DNA from: Paramacrobiotus metropolitanus
Lineage: Eukaryota > Tardigrada > Eutardigrada > Parachela > Macrobiotidae
Reading direction: 5' to 3'
Length of the DNA stretch: 36,953 bases
Assembly: GCF_019649055.1 (NCBI RefSeq)
Contig: NW_026570585.1
Span: forward strand, 1-36,953
Part shown: positions 9,818 through 20,617 of the stretch, in pieces
Numbering within the stretch: the first letter of the stretch is position 1
Layout of the letters: each line of letters starts with the position of its first letter
Notes under the pieces: model-generated
Databases searched by the model: none
Told to the model about the DNA's origin: nothing
Seen by the model: only the letters and a program-made list of their open reading frames with translations
Program-made: the position numbers and the translations under genes

Positions 9818-12800
9818 GTACGTATATCAAAACACATATTATTAATGTAGCGGCTACATAACATCTCGTTTCCTGCTGATTAGTGTCACGCTTTGGTTCG
9901 TTGGTTTGTGCAAGTCATTTGAGACTCCAGGTAAGCAGTCTCTGCTCAGTATAACTTAAAATTAATATCAGTAGTAGTAGCATCATCTTCGCAAACAAGC
10001 GTTGATTGCTTATACATACACTTCGAAGAAAATGCCAGAAAGCCAGCAACCTCGAATTGACCACCACACCAAAGTCAGTTCCACAACAGAGTAATTCCCA
10101 AGCTCTTATTTATTTTAGCTGCAAATATGTATTACTACGAACTTGCTTGTACAATTTTTCTGGATCTTTCAATCCTGGCCCATTTTTTAACAGCAACCCG
10201 TACGCTACTCAGTAAGTATTCCACCAACGATACTGCGTATTGTATCATTTTCTTCTCTTAGAAATTACGTGGATGCGCGTTAAATGACATGCTGGCACAC
10301 TGGAAGGAAGTCCCGATCGAAAGCGTGTTGTATTCTGCATTAACCGGCAGCAACATTGTAATCAGTTCCACGCGAGCCAACCTCGGATACACCGGCGCTG
10401 TGTTCACGGTGTGTTCCACCATCATGCTAAGTTTATCCATTGCCGGTTCACTCTTCGTCAACCGACACTGGCGACTTCCGAAATTCACGCAAAGGCACCT
10501 GCCCGGTTGCGGCCGCGTTACGGCGTTCCGCTTCGATTTCAATCTCGATGATGACGCTGATCCCGCGAAACATAATCAGGAAATCTCGTTGAGATCTTGG
10601 TGCTCTGTACTGGGCCTGCTACTTCTTGGTGTGGTCACTACTATTTGTGCCACTGTGTTGTGGATTATCTTCTGTGTTTTACCGGTTATTCTCCTCTTGG
10701 CCATCAGCCTAATCGTGGTCGTTGCGGAGGTTGGTGCCGAAGCGGGGTACCCATGCTGGGTCGGGTTTGCCTGCCTGTTGAGCCTGCACTGTACCGGCCG
10801 GATTTGGGGATTGTGGATAAACGACGGTTACAGTGACTGGATGCACAAGAAAATAAGGTATAGATATTCCCCAATATTGGCGATCTTCTACATAGTTCAC
10901 GCTCATTACATGTTGATGAACAGGTTATCGAAACTAAATTCGTTAGGTTTTATTTTGAAACAAAACCAAAATGCAACACTGTTGTGAAGTACGAGTCGGA
11001 GTATTTTATTATCTTTATTACCTAATTAATACTACAGAAAACCACGCTGTTTCACTTACGTCGGGAAAGGTCATCCGCTCTCGGAATCGCCGGTCGTAAT
11101 CTAACCAAATTAACAAGGGGCGTGTTAATGATAGGCCTCGAATAATATCAATGTAAGCGAAAAAACCGGGAGCAAGATCGGGATGATGAAATATGCGGTA
11201 ACGGACGAAAATCAAAAAGGCCTCCAGCCAAGCGTTGAAACCATCAATCTTTCTACGACTGATGGTCGAAGGCGCTGGAATAAGCTTTCCCTCGGAATCG
11301 GCAACATAAGTTGATGGCTCAGTAGACGTATCGATGCCACGGTGCACGGGTTGGACTTTATGCAGATGTATAAAACAACGACGGTCTGCCAGCTGCTTGG
11401 ATAGAGTGTTGTCCAGTGCGGGCAAGCCCATATAAGATGGAGGACGTTGACACCCACCTGATGACTGCTGAGATAGGTCGATGAATGGTGGCTGTGGGGA
11501 CCGTTTAGGGATATCGGAGGAATTCGTTGCCGTAAAGCTGTAGGGCGAGGCTGTTAATGCAGCCATTTGGTTCTGGAGTTGAGTGATTGTCAGCTCTAAG
11601 GCGGCGAGATGGGCCGAATCAGGAGACTTTCGTACTGTTTGTTCTTCCGTTGACTTCTTCTTAGTCACACCCATGCGTTTTTTCGGTGATTTAACAGATG
11701 AACGTGTTTTTGGACCCATTTTGCGCGAAATGTTTGCGCGAAATATACAAGCAAAACCTCAAAATGCAGTATTACGATAGGTTTTCTCACAACAGCCCTA
11801 CGCCCTGCACTATACTTTTAGCTTTCAACGAACTGCTTAAGTTTCGTTGCCAAGCACTACGAGAGCTCTGCGTTAACGACATTTAATGCTTTCAGCATTA
11901 AATGCCATTAATACTACAGTAATTAGATATGAACAGCAACTGCGCTGTAGATGGAATGACGAATAAGTACGACCGGAAATAACAAGTGGTACAACCTGTA
12001 CAAGGAGAATTTTCGAAGAATAAAGGACACCATAACTGTGTTGGGCTTCAGCTTTGGGTTTTCAAGGATGATATGCGGCGTGAGTTCGCTCGCCGACTCC
12101 TCGGAATCCAGTGATCCCGCTAAGTCTAGCACAACTTCACCGGTTTCCCAAGAGCTAAAGCAAGATGCGCATTATGAGTCACCGCCCGCTCTTCCTTGTA
12201 TGTTCGTTTCCGGCTCGCTGACGGTGTTGTACTATGCCTGGGAATTGCTCTTTTGCGGAACTGACTCTATCTTTGGGAAAAATCAGCTGCTGACCATATC
12301 ACCCTGTACAGAATGCTGTATCAATGACGAAGCGGTACGTGTAATGATTCTTAAGTGAATATTTACTTCTTCTTGTTAACGCAGCTACTAAAAGTCAAAA
12401 AAAAAGCCGGCAGGATCAGCTGGTCAGTTTGAAAATCCCTATTTAAACAAAAAGAAAGTTTTGCAGCCTGCACATCCTTCACCCCACAATAGTGTTAAAA
12501 CCTCGTGATGCTTCGAGGTGTAGTGTTTGGTAAAGTGAATGGGGCAAAGACAGGTTGCAACTTTTTTGTGGGTGATGAGTGAGAAAGTTGCTGATGATGG
12601 TTAAGTCGCTTTACGTTGTGTAGAGATTTCGAGATGGTTTACATATACTGTATATGGGAAACCGTTTAATATTCATTTTAAGGTTATCATATCAGGATCG
12701 TATTAATTCTATTAATTATGAATTACGCTTAAACCTGACCCATTACGCTGATAACAGCATGTCGCGAAGTGCATTGCTGAGATTGTGTGTGAGGCATATT

Positions 12801-13882
12801 CGAGTATCTGTAGGCGTCTTGTCGTCCATTGTGCTATGTTTACCATCCCGGTCTGATAATAGTAAGACGGCAAGATACCACCGTTTAATTTTAATTTTGA
12901 ACGTACTTGCCCTAACCGAATTATTGTTTACAGATTCTGAGCACCGGAAGCGCTATGGCTTCCTACTGGTTCGAACCATACCCATCGATTAACAACAGCC
13001 ATTTCGAAATTTTAACCAAATATACACCATACAACTGGGAGTTGTATACAGGCGGAGTATTTTGGTTTTGGAGTATAGTGGTGGTTTTCGCCAGTGCTCT
13101 GCCATGGATAGGGGTGGTATTTGGTGCTCTGATTGCGCTTGGCGTGGGGTTGTTCGTTTTGGCACGCTGGTTCTGTCTGGACAGCGCAGATGAAAATGAC
13201 GGCAGGTATAATCACCGATGCGTTATGGGTTCACATAAAACCTACTCGTAGTGTTAATCGTGCACTTACGATTGCGCATACAAAAACGGTAAACCTGGAT
13301 GAGGTTTAGTTAGTACTGTACGTTTTGCGTCGATAGAAAATTTTTCTTTCCTAGTTTACTAGCCCGTATCAGCCAAAGACGAGCTGCCGGCTCTGATTCA
13401 AAATAAATTAATTTTAACGTGCCCTTTCTTGATTCAGGATCACTGAGGGCCTCTGGACACAGGCGCAAAAGGAAGTGAAGAGAACAGATACGGAGAGTAA
13501 CGCATCACAATTCAGCTGCGCGTGCGACTCAGCGATCACCATCGTCGGCTCGATCACCATCAGCATCCGACGAGCAGCATGCTGGATGTTCCTTCCGTGG
13601 CCAGTACTGCGTCTCCTCCTTGCGGAGCGATTACAACTTCCTGGTCTACTGATGGTTATGACTGGTTATCTAGTGTGGGTGTACTGGACCTGCTTTCAAG
13701 ATTGCGAGAGACTGGACGACGAAGAATTTAAGCACGGTCTAGCGCGGTTAGCGCCACGCAGACAGTCACTCAAAGATTCTGAGTGGAGTACAAACAACAA
13801 GCCAACCAAAACCACAAAATGCCCGCACTGCCAACCAAAGGATCAGCGTACAGCAGTGAATGAGGGCGCTTCAGCTGTTTAA
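9605..13882 (+). CDS. array copy 3: intact five-exon multipass membrane protein, 597 aa, unknown function
   Basis: Exons: A 9605-9817, B 10262-10857, C 12067-12334, D 12934-13205, E 13438-13882. They total 1794 nt with no internal stop, and every junction fits GT-AG and the family phases. By residue: A 1-71, B 72-269, C 271-359, D 360-449, E 451-597. Hydrophobic segments lie in A (VVLWISSQIS), B (three or four, the last in YPCWVGFACLLSLHCTGRIWGLW), C (SLTVLYYAWELL), D (pair) and E (pair around LPWPVLRLLLAERLQLPGLL). Cysteines CTECC close exon C and CPHC lies in the tail. Closest to copy 2. This is the best reference copy for the subgroup. A retroelement sits in intron B-C without touching exons. 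Role unknown; a receptor, channel or transporter cannot be told apart from the sequence. Confidence 0.85.
10262..10857 (+). CDS. copy 3 exon B
   Basis: Acceptor TCTTAG; begins KLRGCALNDMLAHW; ends MHKKI-AG|GTATAG, phase 2. 596 nt, fully open. Contains a cysteine-rich hydrophobic core and the conserved LHCTGRIWGLW block. Confidence 0.85.
11038..11719 (-). CDS. gag-like retroelement protein fragment, truncated at C-terminus
   Basis: Starts MGPKTRSSVKSPKKRMG, a basic N-terminus. A short helical stretch (LAALELTITQLQNQMAAL) could be a coiled coil, and a Pro/Ser-rich linker follows. The C-terminal half reads FNAWLEAFLIFVRYR...YIDIIRGL...WLDYDRRFRERM. The W-x2-AF and YD-x2-FR layout is what I associate with gag-like proteins of DIRS/Ngaro-type and related retroelements; the exact clade is not certain. 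The frame runs out of the element into its flanking duplication at SETAWFS, so the true end is missing. Open over its whole length, which suggests a fairly recent insertion. Confidence 0.55.
11880..11904. repeat. perfect 11-bp hairpin at the end of the insertion
   Basis: CATTTAATGCT (11880-11890) and AGCATTAAATG (11894-11904) form a stem with a 3-nt loop, two bases from the right target-site copy. Confidence 0.7.
12067..12334 (+). CDS. copy 3 exon C
   Basis: After TTTTCAAG reads MICGVSSLADSSESSDP, aligned with RPLGVDDPADAS of copy 2. One membrane segment, then CTECCINDEA up to GCG|GTACGT, phase 0. An alternative acceptor 15 nt upstream also keeps frame. 268 nt. Confidence 0.75.
12335..12933. 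other. intron C-D of copy 3
   Basis: 599 nt with an A-run near 12397-12404. A short open frame overlaps it but is not family-like. Confidence 0.6.
12934..13205 (+). CDS. copy 3 exon D
   Basis: TTTACAG then ILSTGSAMASYWFEP; two hydrophobic stretches around FWFWSIVVVFASALPW and GVVFGALIALGVGLFV; ends ENDG-AG|GTATAA, phase 2. Confidence 0.85.
13438..13882 (+). CDS. copy 3 exon E with stop codon
   Basis: GATTCAG then ITEGLWTQAQKEVKRTD; SCACDS corresponds to ACVCHR in copy 2; ERLQLPGLL is present. The tail includes KCPHCQPKDQ and ends GASAV before TAA. Confidence 0.85.
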
Positions 13883-14020
13883 CTGGATGCATACTCATCC
13901 TTTTTGCCGTAATGTCTGGAAAATAATGATTGTCCGAATACATACATTGTTCGCTGCACAGGCCCAGCCGGAGCTATCGACCGATAATGCAGTTTATCTA
14001 TCTCCAACGGGTCTGCTGTC

Positions 14021-14055
14021 ACATTTCTTCTATAACCATGTTATAGAAGAAATGT
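14021..14055. repeat. perfect 16-bp hairpin with 3-nt loop, followed by related repeats
   Basis: ACATTTCTTCTATAAC (14021-14036), loop CAT, then GTTATAGAAGAAATGT (14040-14055). Further copies of AGAAATGT and ACATTTCTTC follow to about 14102. It lies 138 nt past the copy 3 stop codon, so it would fall in a 3' UTR if the AATAAA at 14253 is used. Confidence 0.75.
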
Positions 14056-14866
14056 AACAACAGAATGTAACAGTTTATAAAAGAAATGTAACATTTCTTC
14101 TCGCTTGTACAAGTTGCAATTTTTTTGTAAATTTGTTATTCTAACGATGAGATCGAACTACCGAAAACTGACTGCTTCATTGCAGAGCAGAGCATAGCTC
14201 TGCGAATTTTGGAAAAGTCGGATTCTGCGACAGTGCTGCAGACCCACCCTGAAATAAAAGCGTTAATACAAGCAAAAAATTAAACAGACACTTCCGCTGC
14301 ACTGCTATGAAAGTCCTCGGTGATTTTTTTTGTAACAGAAGCATCAATTTTTGTGCTTCCGGCCTTAATGAATAGACCGCTTTCCAGTTGGCATACAGCC
14401 TTCAATTTTTTAAATTTAATGTAAACCCCTAGGGTAGGCTCAACGTGTTACGCGAATATGTATTATTAATCGTACGATCCAGTATATATTAGAGTAATTA
14501 TATTATTAAGAACCAGTAAATAATAAATAGTAGCGCAGTTAAAGGCAATATTCTTTTTTCGCAATATATTACTGCCAGAAGCGCATTCATGTCATCGTGT
14601 TTTATACGAAGCTTGCGCAAAGGAAAGTTAGTGTGACACTTGTAACGTGAACGCCGATTTTTATTGAAGAATGAGCAAAACGGTTTCATCGTGTAATCAA
14701 AGTGGGCGGTAAGTTTCCCGATAGAATTGTGGTCAGACGGTGTAATGGTTTGGCAGTCCCACAGAAGAAATAACAACTTCCTAAATTATGCGTTCCTAGG
14801 ACACGCAAGGCTGCATTAGAGATACTGAACGGAAAATAGAATCTTAACATAAACAATAATATTGTA

Positions 14867-14933
14867 GTCGATGTGGTTCGGCGGTTAGACGCTATGGAGC
14901 GCAGCTGGCACGGGCTCGGTTCCCATCGTTGAC
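14867..14933 (+). ncRNA. tRNA-like element, probably a tRNA-derived SINE head or tRNA pseudogene
   Basis: GTCGATG (14867-14873) pairs with CGTTGAC (14927-14933) over seven positions, allowing two G-T pairs. An A-box-like TGGTTCGGCGG starts at 14874, exactly where tRNA position 8 falls. A B-box-like GGCTCGGTTCC lies at 14913-14923 inside a T-arm-like hairpin (GGG, 7-nt loop, CCC). The middle is a few bases short and cannot form a proper anticodon stem, so it is unlikely to be a working tRNA. Confidence 0.45.
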
Positions 14934-15687
14934 TAGTATTTATATCTGTTATTCCGGTAACTCCAAATGAGTAGTAGTATTGATAATTAGCATACAGCAA
15001 AGCAGTGTGTTCCGCCGCGCTTTCTAACGTACAAACTGTGCTGCAACTGCACGGGAAATTGGAAAAATATAAGCTATATCCTTGTCCACCTGGTGTTTCT
15101 AGTCGTACTTGTTACATACTTCCCCCACAACTGTTTCTAAACCATCGATTCTGGGTGCGTAATAGTGCTGGGAACGGTATTCCTGATGCTTACATCCATA
15201 GATATTTATAACGTCGGGCCTGGAAAGAAGAAGTGCGAGTACAAGAGAAAGCGGCTCTCACTTACGCACGCTGAAAACAGGCAGTTGGAAAACAGGTGGA
15301 TTTCATTTTCTTTGCAGAAGAAGGAGGGCGGTCCAGCACGATCTTGTGAGCTTTACTAGAGGAGCGATTCTCTCACGCGTTAAATTAAGTTAACGAAATC
15401 TAGTGCTAACCTCGAAGATGCAGTTCACGTCGTCTTGTTTCTGCTAATGCTGTTAAGCATTGATCCGGCTCCAACGGATAAATGCTGTCAGTGTGATCGA
15501 TTGGCGTTACAATTAGAGCCCCGTAAAACATACCGCATCTGGCTAGGAAGTATACCTACAGCGGGTTTCTGACAGCTGTTGGATTAAAGCCAGTTTGAAT
15601 TTCGCTTTGATAAGGTTGTTTCTGTTCGCGAAGTTAGTATTGTGGCGTGTTAATAAATACTGGAGGTCCAGAACTAACGACATGATA

Positions 15688-15900
15688 ATGGAGCCGCAAC
15701 GAAAGGCTTTCCGTTGGCCCATTTTTAAGATTGATACTTGGGCGTACCAAGAGATTCTGATGGAAGCCATCGTGGTGCTGTGGTTCGCCATCCAGATTTC
15801 GTTCAAATTCGGCTTACGAGTCCTTCCGGATTGGCAAACGAGTCGTGTCGATCCTAGCGTGCATGCCGGTTTGGATTGGCTATTGGATCTAATCGGAATC
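15688..15900 (+). CDS. copy 4 exon A
   Basis: MEPQRKAFRW start, TWAYQEILMEAIVVLWFAIQ helix, DWQTSRVDPS; donor ATC|GTAAGG, phase 0. Confidence 0.8.
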
Positions 15901-18900
15901 GTAAGGCACTATTCTAACCAACCGTATTTGTCAGGCACTGACAGCACTGTTCTACCATTCATTCTATTTTATAAGTTTCCAATACTACAAGTAAAAGAAG
16001 TGATATAAGCTTGAAATTGATGCTGCATAAATCCTCTGGATTTTTTTTTAGCAACAGAAGTCAAACTTGGCTAGACGCTTATATATTAAAATAACTGATA
16101 AACCCATTTTAGAGTCCTAATTGTAGCTAAAAAAAATACATTTATAACCGCCTCTGTTCCTCGATTTTTTAAAAAATAATAAAGAAAAATTTCGTGATGT
16201 GCTGTGTTCAGAAACTGAGCGGATGCGCGTGGGATGATATTGTTGCCATATGGATGGAAACCTCGGCCCTCAACGCATCCGGTTTCCATACAACATCAAT
16301 CGGCTTAAATTCGACGCACTCGCCCTACTCACTGTTCGCGTACGCCGGCGCCATAGCCACCGTGTGCGCCACCGCCCTTTTGGGAGTATCGGTGGCCGTG
16401 TGTCTACTGTTTAATCTCCATTGGAAATCACCTCCGAACCCAAAACATGACGTTATACCTTTTTGGCACGGTAGCTTGAATTACTTGTCCCTCCTCGGTT
16501 ACGCCAAATGGCTCCAGCCACATGCCAGTACTTGTTGGCCAAGCATCTGGCGTGCTCAGTTCATGCTGGTCCTGTTGGTTATGCTGATGGGTTGGATCGT
16601 CGCCATCGGTATTTTGCTGTTGTGGACAGTTGCTTATGTGCTGGTAGTGGTTTCTGCCATGGGCGTGGTGGCTGCGGTGTCGATCGGTGTCATGGGCGTG
16701 CAGGCTGTGTACCCGTGCTGTGTTTTTCTAACCTGCTTCTTAGCCTTGCACTGTACCGGAAGAATTTGGGGATTGTGGATGGATCAGACATACTCCGACT
16801 GGTTATGCAGAAAAATCAGGTAACACGTAAACATTAACGGGCAATCGATCCGAGTAACCAAGCCGACCACCAGACCTTCATGTCTTCCTGTTGCTTTGAT
16901 CACTTACACCAGCCCAAATATTTATTATGTTCCAATTCCCTAAAATAATCTAAAAAACACTAAGGAATTAGAATAGCTGTGCAATCGCTGCTTAAATTCG
17001 TAGCTTCCTAAATTCAAACAAAATAATTCCGTAAATGTTCCACATACTTGGTTCCGAACTTCCGCATACCGCCATTGCCTGGGTCGCACCATCACATTAT
17101 TTTTTATTTCTGAAAATTAAAAACTGAGTAAAAAAGCTTAGATCCGCATAGATAATCATCAAAAACTTCCACCGAGGCATTTTCATGGGACAGCCAGCAA
17201 AACAGGTAACCATAGATGATGAAATGTAAAAACTCGAGATATTGAAGTCTGATACACAGAGTTAGTTGGCGGCACTTACTGTATCTACTCGTATGTACCG
17301 TACTGTTTGTACGGTGGTGCGGCGATGGTCGCACAATTTGCCGAAGGTATAAGTGCATTGTAAAGATGGTATGCGGAACTTCGGTTAAATAAATTTTGCG
17401 CTTCACTAAAACTCACTCAACAGAAAAGGAAGCTCATATCAATCGTTTACGAAGACTTCAATACCGGAAACCAGCCTCATGATTCCCGATGGGAAATTTT
17501 CACGACCGGCCACCGCCAGCACCGATGAAACGTCGTATGCAGCGGTTGTCGGATGTTTCGTTGGCTGCATCGCGGTAGCTTGGAACATATATCACGTCTT
17601 CGTGGGATCGCACACCTTTGCGGCCACGGCGAACTACTTGGGTCTGCCCACCTGGGCATACTGGATAAGTGGAAATGGTAGCGCCTGCTCCGCTACGGGT
17701 ATTACTGCCACTGTAAGCCGGCATTCGGTCCCTTGGAATGTTAAACTAGCTCAACAACTTTTGGGTGCAGGGTTTAGGCTATAGTGGTGCCATGTGGTCG
17801 TACTGGGAGGACATGCTCTTATTGCCCTTTGCCCGGAAACGGGGCATTCTTCTCGTAAATTATCCGGCACCATCGAGTTGGGGAGCGTCCTTGGTATTCC
17901 AAATCTGGACCGTGTTCATTATGATCGGCAGCATGACTCCGTTACTCGCCATGGTGCTCTCCGTATTTGGTGTGGTTGGTTGGATGCTCTTCTATGGTCC
18001 TAAATACATCGAACTGCTCCTGGCAACCAGGTATAAAATAATGGGAGGAAACTTTTACCGCAGCGGTACTCAGCGGTGGCTGTAGCAGTTTACCGTGCTG
18101 TAACCGTGCTACAGATACGCTATTATGAAAAACTGGAAAATACAAGCTACTCTGTAGGCAGTCGGGTCGCGGTTTAAAAGTTATTCATAAAATCGTTCAA
18201 GTTTCGCAACAAGTAACACATCTATACACTTGTAAATCGTATGCACTGGGACTGGGTTAAAAAACAGCAGCATATTTTGTTCGTCGAATACGCGCTAAGA
18301 CGAAGCCGGAGCATTTAATTTTCTAATAGAATATAATAATAAAATTATGCTAATGAATATATGCTGCTGTACTTCAGCCGCTGCATTTATGAAATACGCC
18401 CTTAACCTTAAGCGTTAAGGAAATGGACTGTATCAGCAAAAACCGTGAATTTACAACAACACCCAGCGGTCCAGTGGTATCTTCAAATAAAGACCCAAGT
18501 CTTTTTTTGAATTCCAGATTCTGGGAAAGCGAAAAGGGGTATAGTCAGGAGCACGGTACGACTGGCGATCCGCCGCCATATACCGCCATAAGCCAACCTC
18601 CGGAAATCAAAAGCGATGCGGAAAATAAAGGTCAAGGTTCCCTTCCACTCGTTCCCGCCGGCAGTCAGCCTTCCTGTCAGCGCTGCAGCGTTGCACGCCA
18701 TGTCCTAGTGTTTATGCGCCAAATGATGTGCTGGGTCTGGCTTCCTTTTCCAGCTACGCAGTTTTTCATGGGAGAAAAGCTCCAGTTACCGGGCATGTTG
18801 GTTCTGCTGACTATCTATCTCCTGTGGATCTTTGTGCATTTGATTAAGGAGACGAAGATGCCGGTGGAAGAAAATACACTGGATGTGACATACCAGCCCA

Positions 18901-19085
18901 GTACCGACGGTGCTGGGAAGAAGATCACTCTGCATATCAGTGGTCACGGGGGCAGTGGAAAGCAGTTGAGTGTGGAGACGATTGGCCTGCCAAAAGGAGC
19001 CGTGAAGGCGGTCCAAAGTCCGTGTGAGCTGTGGGAATGGGAAAAAGACCGGATTGTTATTACTATCGATAGGAACGCACTGTAA
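15688..19085 (+). CDS. array copy 4: intact divergent member, 680 aa, unknown function
   Basis: Exons: A 15688-15900, B 16212-16819, C 17424-17712, D 17771-18030, E 18413-19085; 2043 nt open, all phases as in the family. I take the second ATG (MEPQRKAF) because it makes exon A 213 nt like the others; an ATG six bases upstream is also in frame. It keeps AYQEIL-x-EAIVVLW, YPCC...LHCTGRIWGLW and EKLQLPGML, but differs elsewhere. Exon B has two possible N-glycosylation sites (NAS, NST) before the first long membrane segment. Exon C lacks the ECCIN motif. Exon E has an enlarged polar lead and a long soluble tail ending DRNAL. The intron between C and D is only 58 nt. A membrane protein of unknown role, probably an older paralog between the two subgroups. 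Confidence 0.85.
15901..16211. other. intron A-B of copy 4
   Basis: 311 nt, AT-rich with A- and T-runs. Nothing else seen. Confidence 0.6.
16212..16819 (+). CDS. copy 4 exon B
   Basis: GTTCAG then KLSGCAWDDIVAIW; the longest exon B in the window (608 nt). Strongly hydrophobic middle (FMLVLLVMLMGWIVAIG). Ends DWLCRKI-AG|GTAACA, phase 2. Confidence 0.85.
16820..17423. other. intron B-C of copy 4
   Basis: 604 nt. A minus-strand open frame (17104-17406) overlaps it but has no family or domain support. Confidence 0.6.
17424..17712 (+). CDS. copy 4 exon C
   Basis: CAACAG then KGSSYQSFTKTSIPETS; one membrane segment (AVVGCFVGCIAVAWNIY); ends CSATGITAT|GTAAGC, phase 0. It occupies the place of exon C but shares little sequence with the others. 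Confidence 0.8.
17771..18030 (+). CDS. copy 4 exon D
   Basis: GTGCAG then GLGYSGAMWSYWEDM; hydrophobic pair (FQIWTVFIMIGSMTPLLA and VLSVFGVVGWMLF); ends LLAT-AG|GTATAA, phase 2. Confidence 0.85.
18031..18412. other. intron D-E of copy 4
   Basis: 382 nt. The acceptor CCTTAAG at its end has a weak pyrimidine tract, but it is the only site that keeps phase and avoids a stop. Confidence 0.55.
18413..19085 (+). CDS. copy 4 exon E with stop codon
   Basis: Begins VKEMDCISKNREF, a long polar lead with DPPPYTA, then CQRCSVARHVL, MMCWVWLPFPATQFFMGEKL and QLPGMLVLLTIYLLWIF. The tail of about 75 residues includes a Gly/Ser-His stretch and ends RNAL. Confidence 0.8.
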
Positions 19086-20404
19086 ACTCGGTAAAATTAA
19101 ATTATCAGACATATGCTTTAACCGTAAATGTACGACAATTCGCTGAAATGATTCGCAGATTTATTTTCGTGTGGCATTGTAATGGTAAGTATCGTCACTA
19201 TGGCGTCTGATTTGTGAGCCAAACAGGCGAATTTGCGCTACAGGATGTAGTGTACGTTCTTTATAGTTATAAGAAGTTTAACCTTTTTTGGAATAATCCA
19301 ACGTTTTCACTACTCATTTTCGGTTTTTATTATTCACTGTAATTCACCTAACGGTGCAGTTGGAAGGTTTGTTCGCTTTTACTCGTAATCGAAAGTCCCG
19401 TTATACAGTCGCTAACGATACAGGATGTTTGTTTATTTATGCTTCTGAGTCTAGATTTCCATCGTTATAATAAATGCTGTAAATATATAAAAGCTGGGTC
19501 ACTGCATAGACAATTCTACAGCTATAACACTTTATTAGATACCACGCTACCAAGTTTAACGCGATATTCAAACACTCAGAACCAGCATTCACGGGGTTGC
19601 GATTCAACGCTTGCATTACATGATGAAACCCACGATACTCGGGTTCTATCCTTGCAATCATTTCCGGCAGGAAATTCGAACCAGTCAGAAAATCCTTAGT
19701 GGGCGGCCTCCATAAAACTGGTAAGAACCTATGGCTATCAGCAGAGTTCACTAAAGATTTGACATAAAAACCACATAATCCCGAAACGAAAATTCTGCGA
19801 AAACACTTCAACTCATACCAAAAGTTTTATCATCCTATACCGTGCAAATGAGATTTCAGCCTAAAATGCCTGAATACATCGTGCTTATTACAGAACCTAC
19901 TGATAGATACAGAATTCCGTAACAGACAGATAATATAACTCTGTAACAGATTACGATACGAACAGCTCACGATACGTACAGTAAGCTGTTTACCGCACCG
20001 TATGCGATCTCAGGGGATGATTGTGACTACGAACAGACGAATGAGTATTATTTGCACATGTCATAATTATTAAGAGTGGTAAAATGGTGGCTGTAAAGTA
20101 TATCCACCTTAAAGAGTACGTACTCATGGGTAGTCTTAACTGATGGCGCATCTGTCACGTCAATATTGATTTTACCAGATTTACGAGAGTAAACCGTGGG
20201 CTTGCCGCTTTACATCCCATGTTGCCTGCATATTCTGCTGTTCTTCATCTGACAAACAGGATCAGGCGTAAAGGTTAAACATTGCAGTTACAAGACGCTG
20301 GTGCGCAATATTGCAACACGTCAGAGAGCCAGCTCTAATCTAAATTAGATCCCTCTTTTTACTGTATTCTGAGAACGTTCTCCAAGATTCGTTAAACTTC
20401 CACA
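19086..20404. other. spacer between copies 4 and 5
   Basis: A 124-codon minus-strand open frame (19437-19811) is present but I recognise nothing in it and there is no other support. The conserved upstream motif of copy 5 lies at 20336-20352. Confidence 0.45.
20336..20352 (+). promoter_or_regulatory. conserved TAATCTAAATTAGATCC motif 69 nt before the copy 5 ATG
   Basis: A near-palindromic 17-mer found at the same distance from the ATG in copies 6 and 7. Followed by a T-rich stretch and ACTGT. Best read as a core-promoter or initiator-proximal element. Confidence 0.5.
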
Positions 20405-20617
20405 ATGAGGAAATATCGGAAGACGTTCAGGCAGTGCTTGGATAAGAACCGTGCTTGGGCGTACCAGGAAATTATAGTGGAAGCCCTCGTTATTCTCTGG
20501 TTTAGCTGCCACATCTCCGTTAAACTCGGGACGCGAATTTATCCAGAATGGAAAGCAACGCGCCTCGATCCCAGCCGGTTGACTACTTCGGACAATGTCC
20601 TTTTAAGCGTTCTGAAC
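20405..20617 (+). CDS. copy 5 exon A
   Basis: MRKYRKTFRQCLDKNRAWAYQE; ISVKLGTRIYPEW; donor CTGAAC|GTAAGT, phase 0; 213 nt. Confidence 0.85.

Larger units (their letters stand above)
11025..11919 (-). mobile_element. retroelement insertion with 13-bp target-site duplication, gag-like ORF
   Basis: The 13-mer ATTAATACTACAG occurs at 11025-11037 and again at 11907-11919, bracketing about 870 bp within intron B-C of copy 3. That is the form of a target-site duplication. Inside is one open frame on the minus strand. The end next to 11906 carries a perfect 11-bp stem. No poly(A), terminal inverted repeat or long terminal repeat is visible. The coding end is cut at the insertion border, so this is a truncated or non-autonomous copy. 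Confidence 0.65.
13883..15687. other. spacer between copies 3 and 4
   Basis: Includes a perfect 16-bp hairpin right after copy 3, an AATAAA at 14253-14258 that could end the copy 3 transcript, and a tRNA-like element at 14867-14933. Open frames on either strand here show no recognisable domain. Confidence 0.5.

Noticed and set aside
11038-11060. GTAAGT-like donor at the end of the gag-like frame (minus strand)
   Set aside because: The frame continues into W-x-S and then stops at the target duplication. Truncation explains the end better than splicing.
14867-14933. Functional tRNA gene
   Set aside because: The anticodon arm is too short and cannot pair, so no anticodon can be assigned.
19437-19811. 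124-codon minus-strand open frame
   Set aside because: No domain, paralog or codon-use evidence; it lies in an intergenic spacer.
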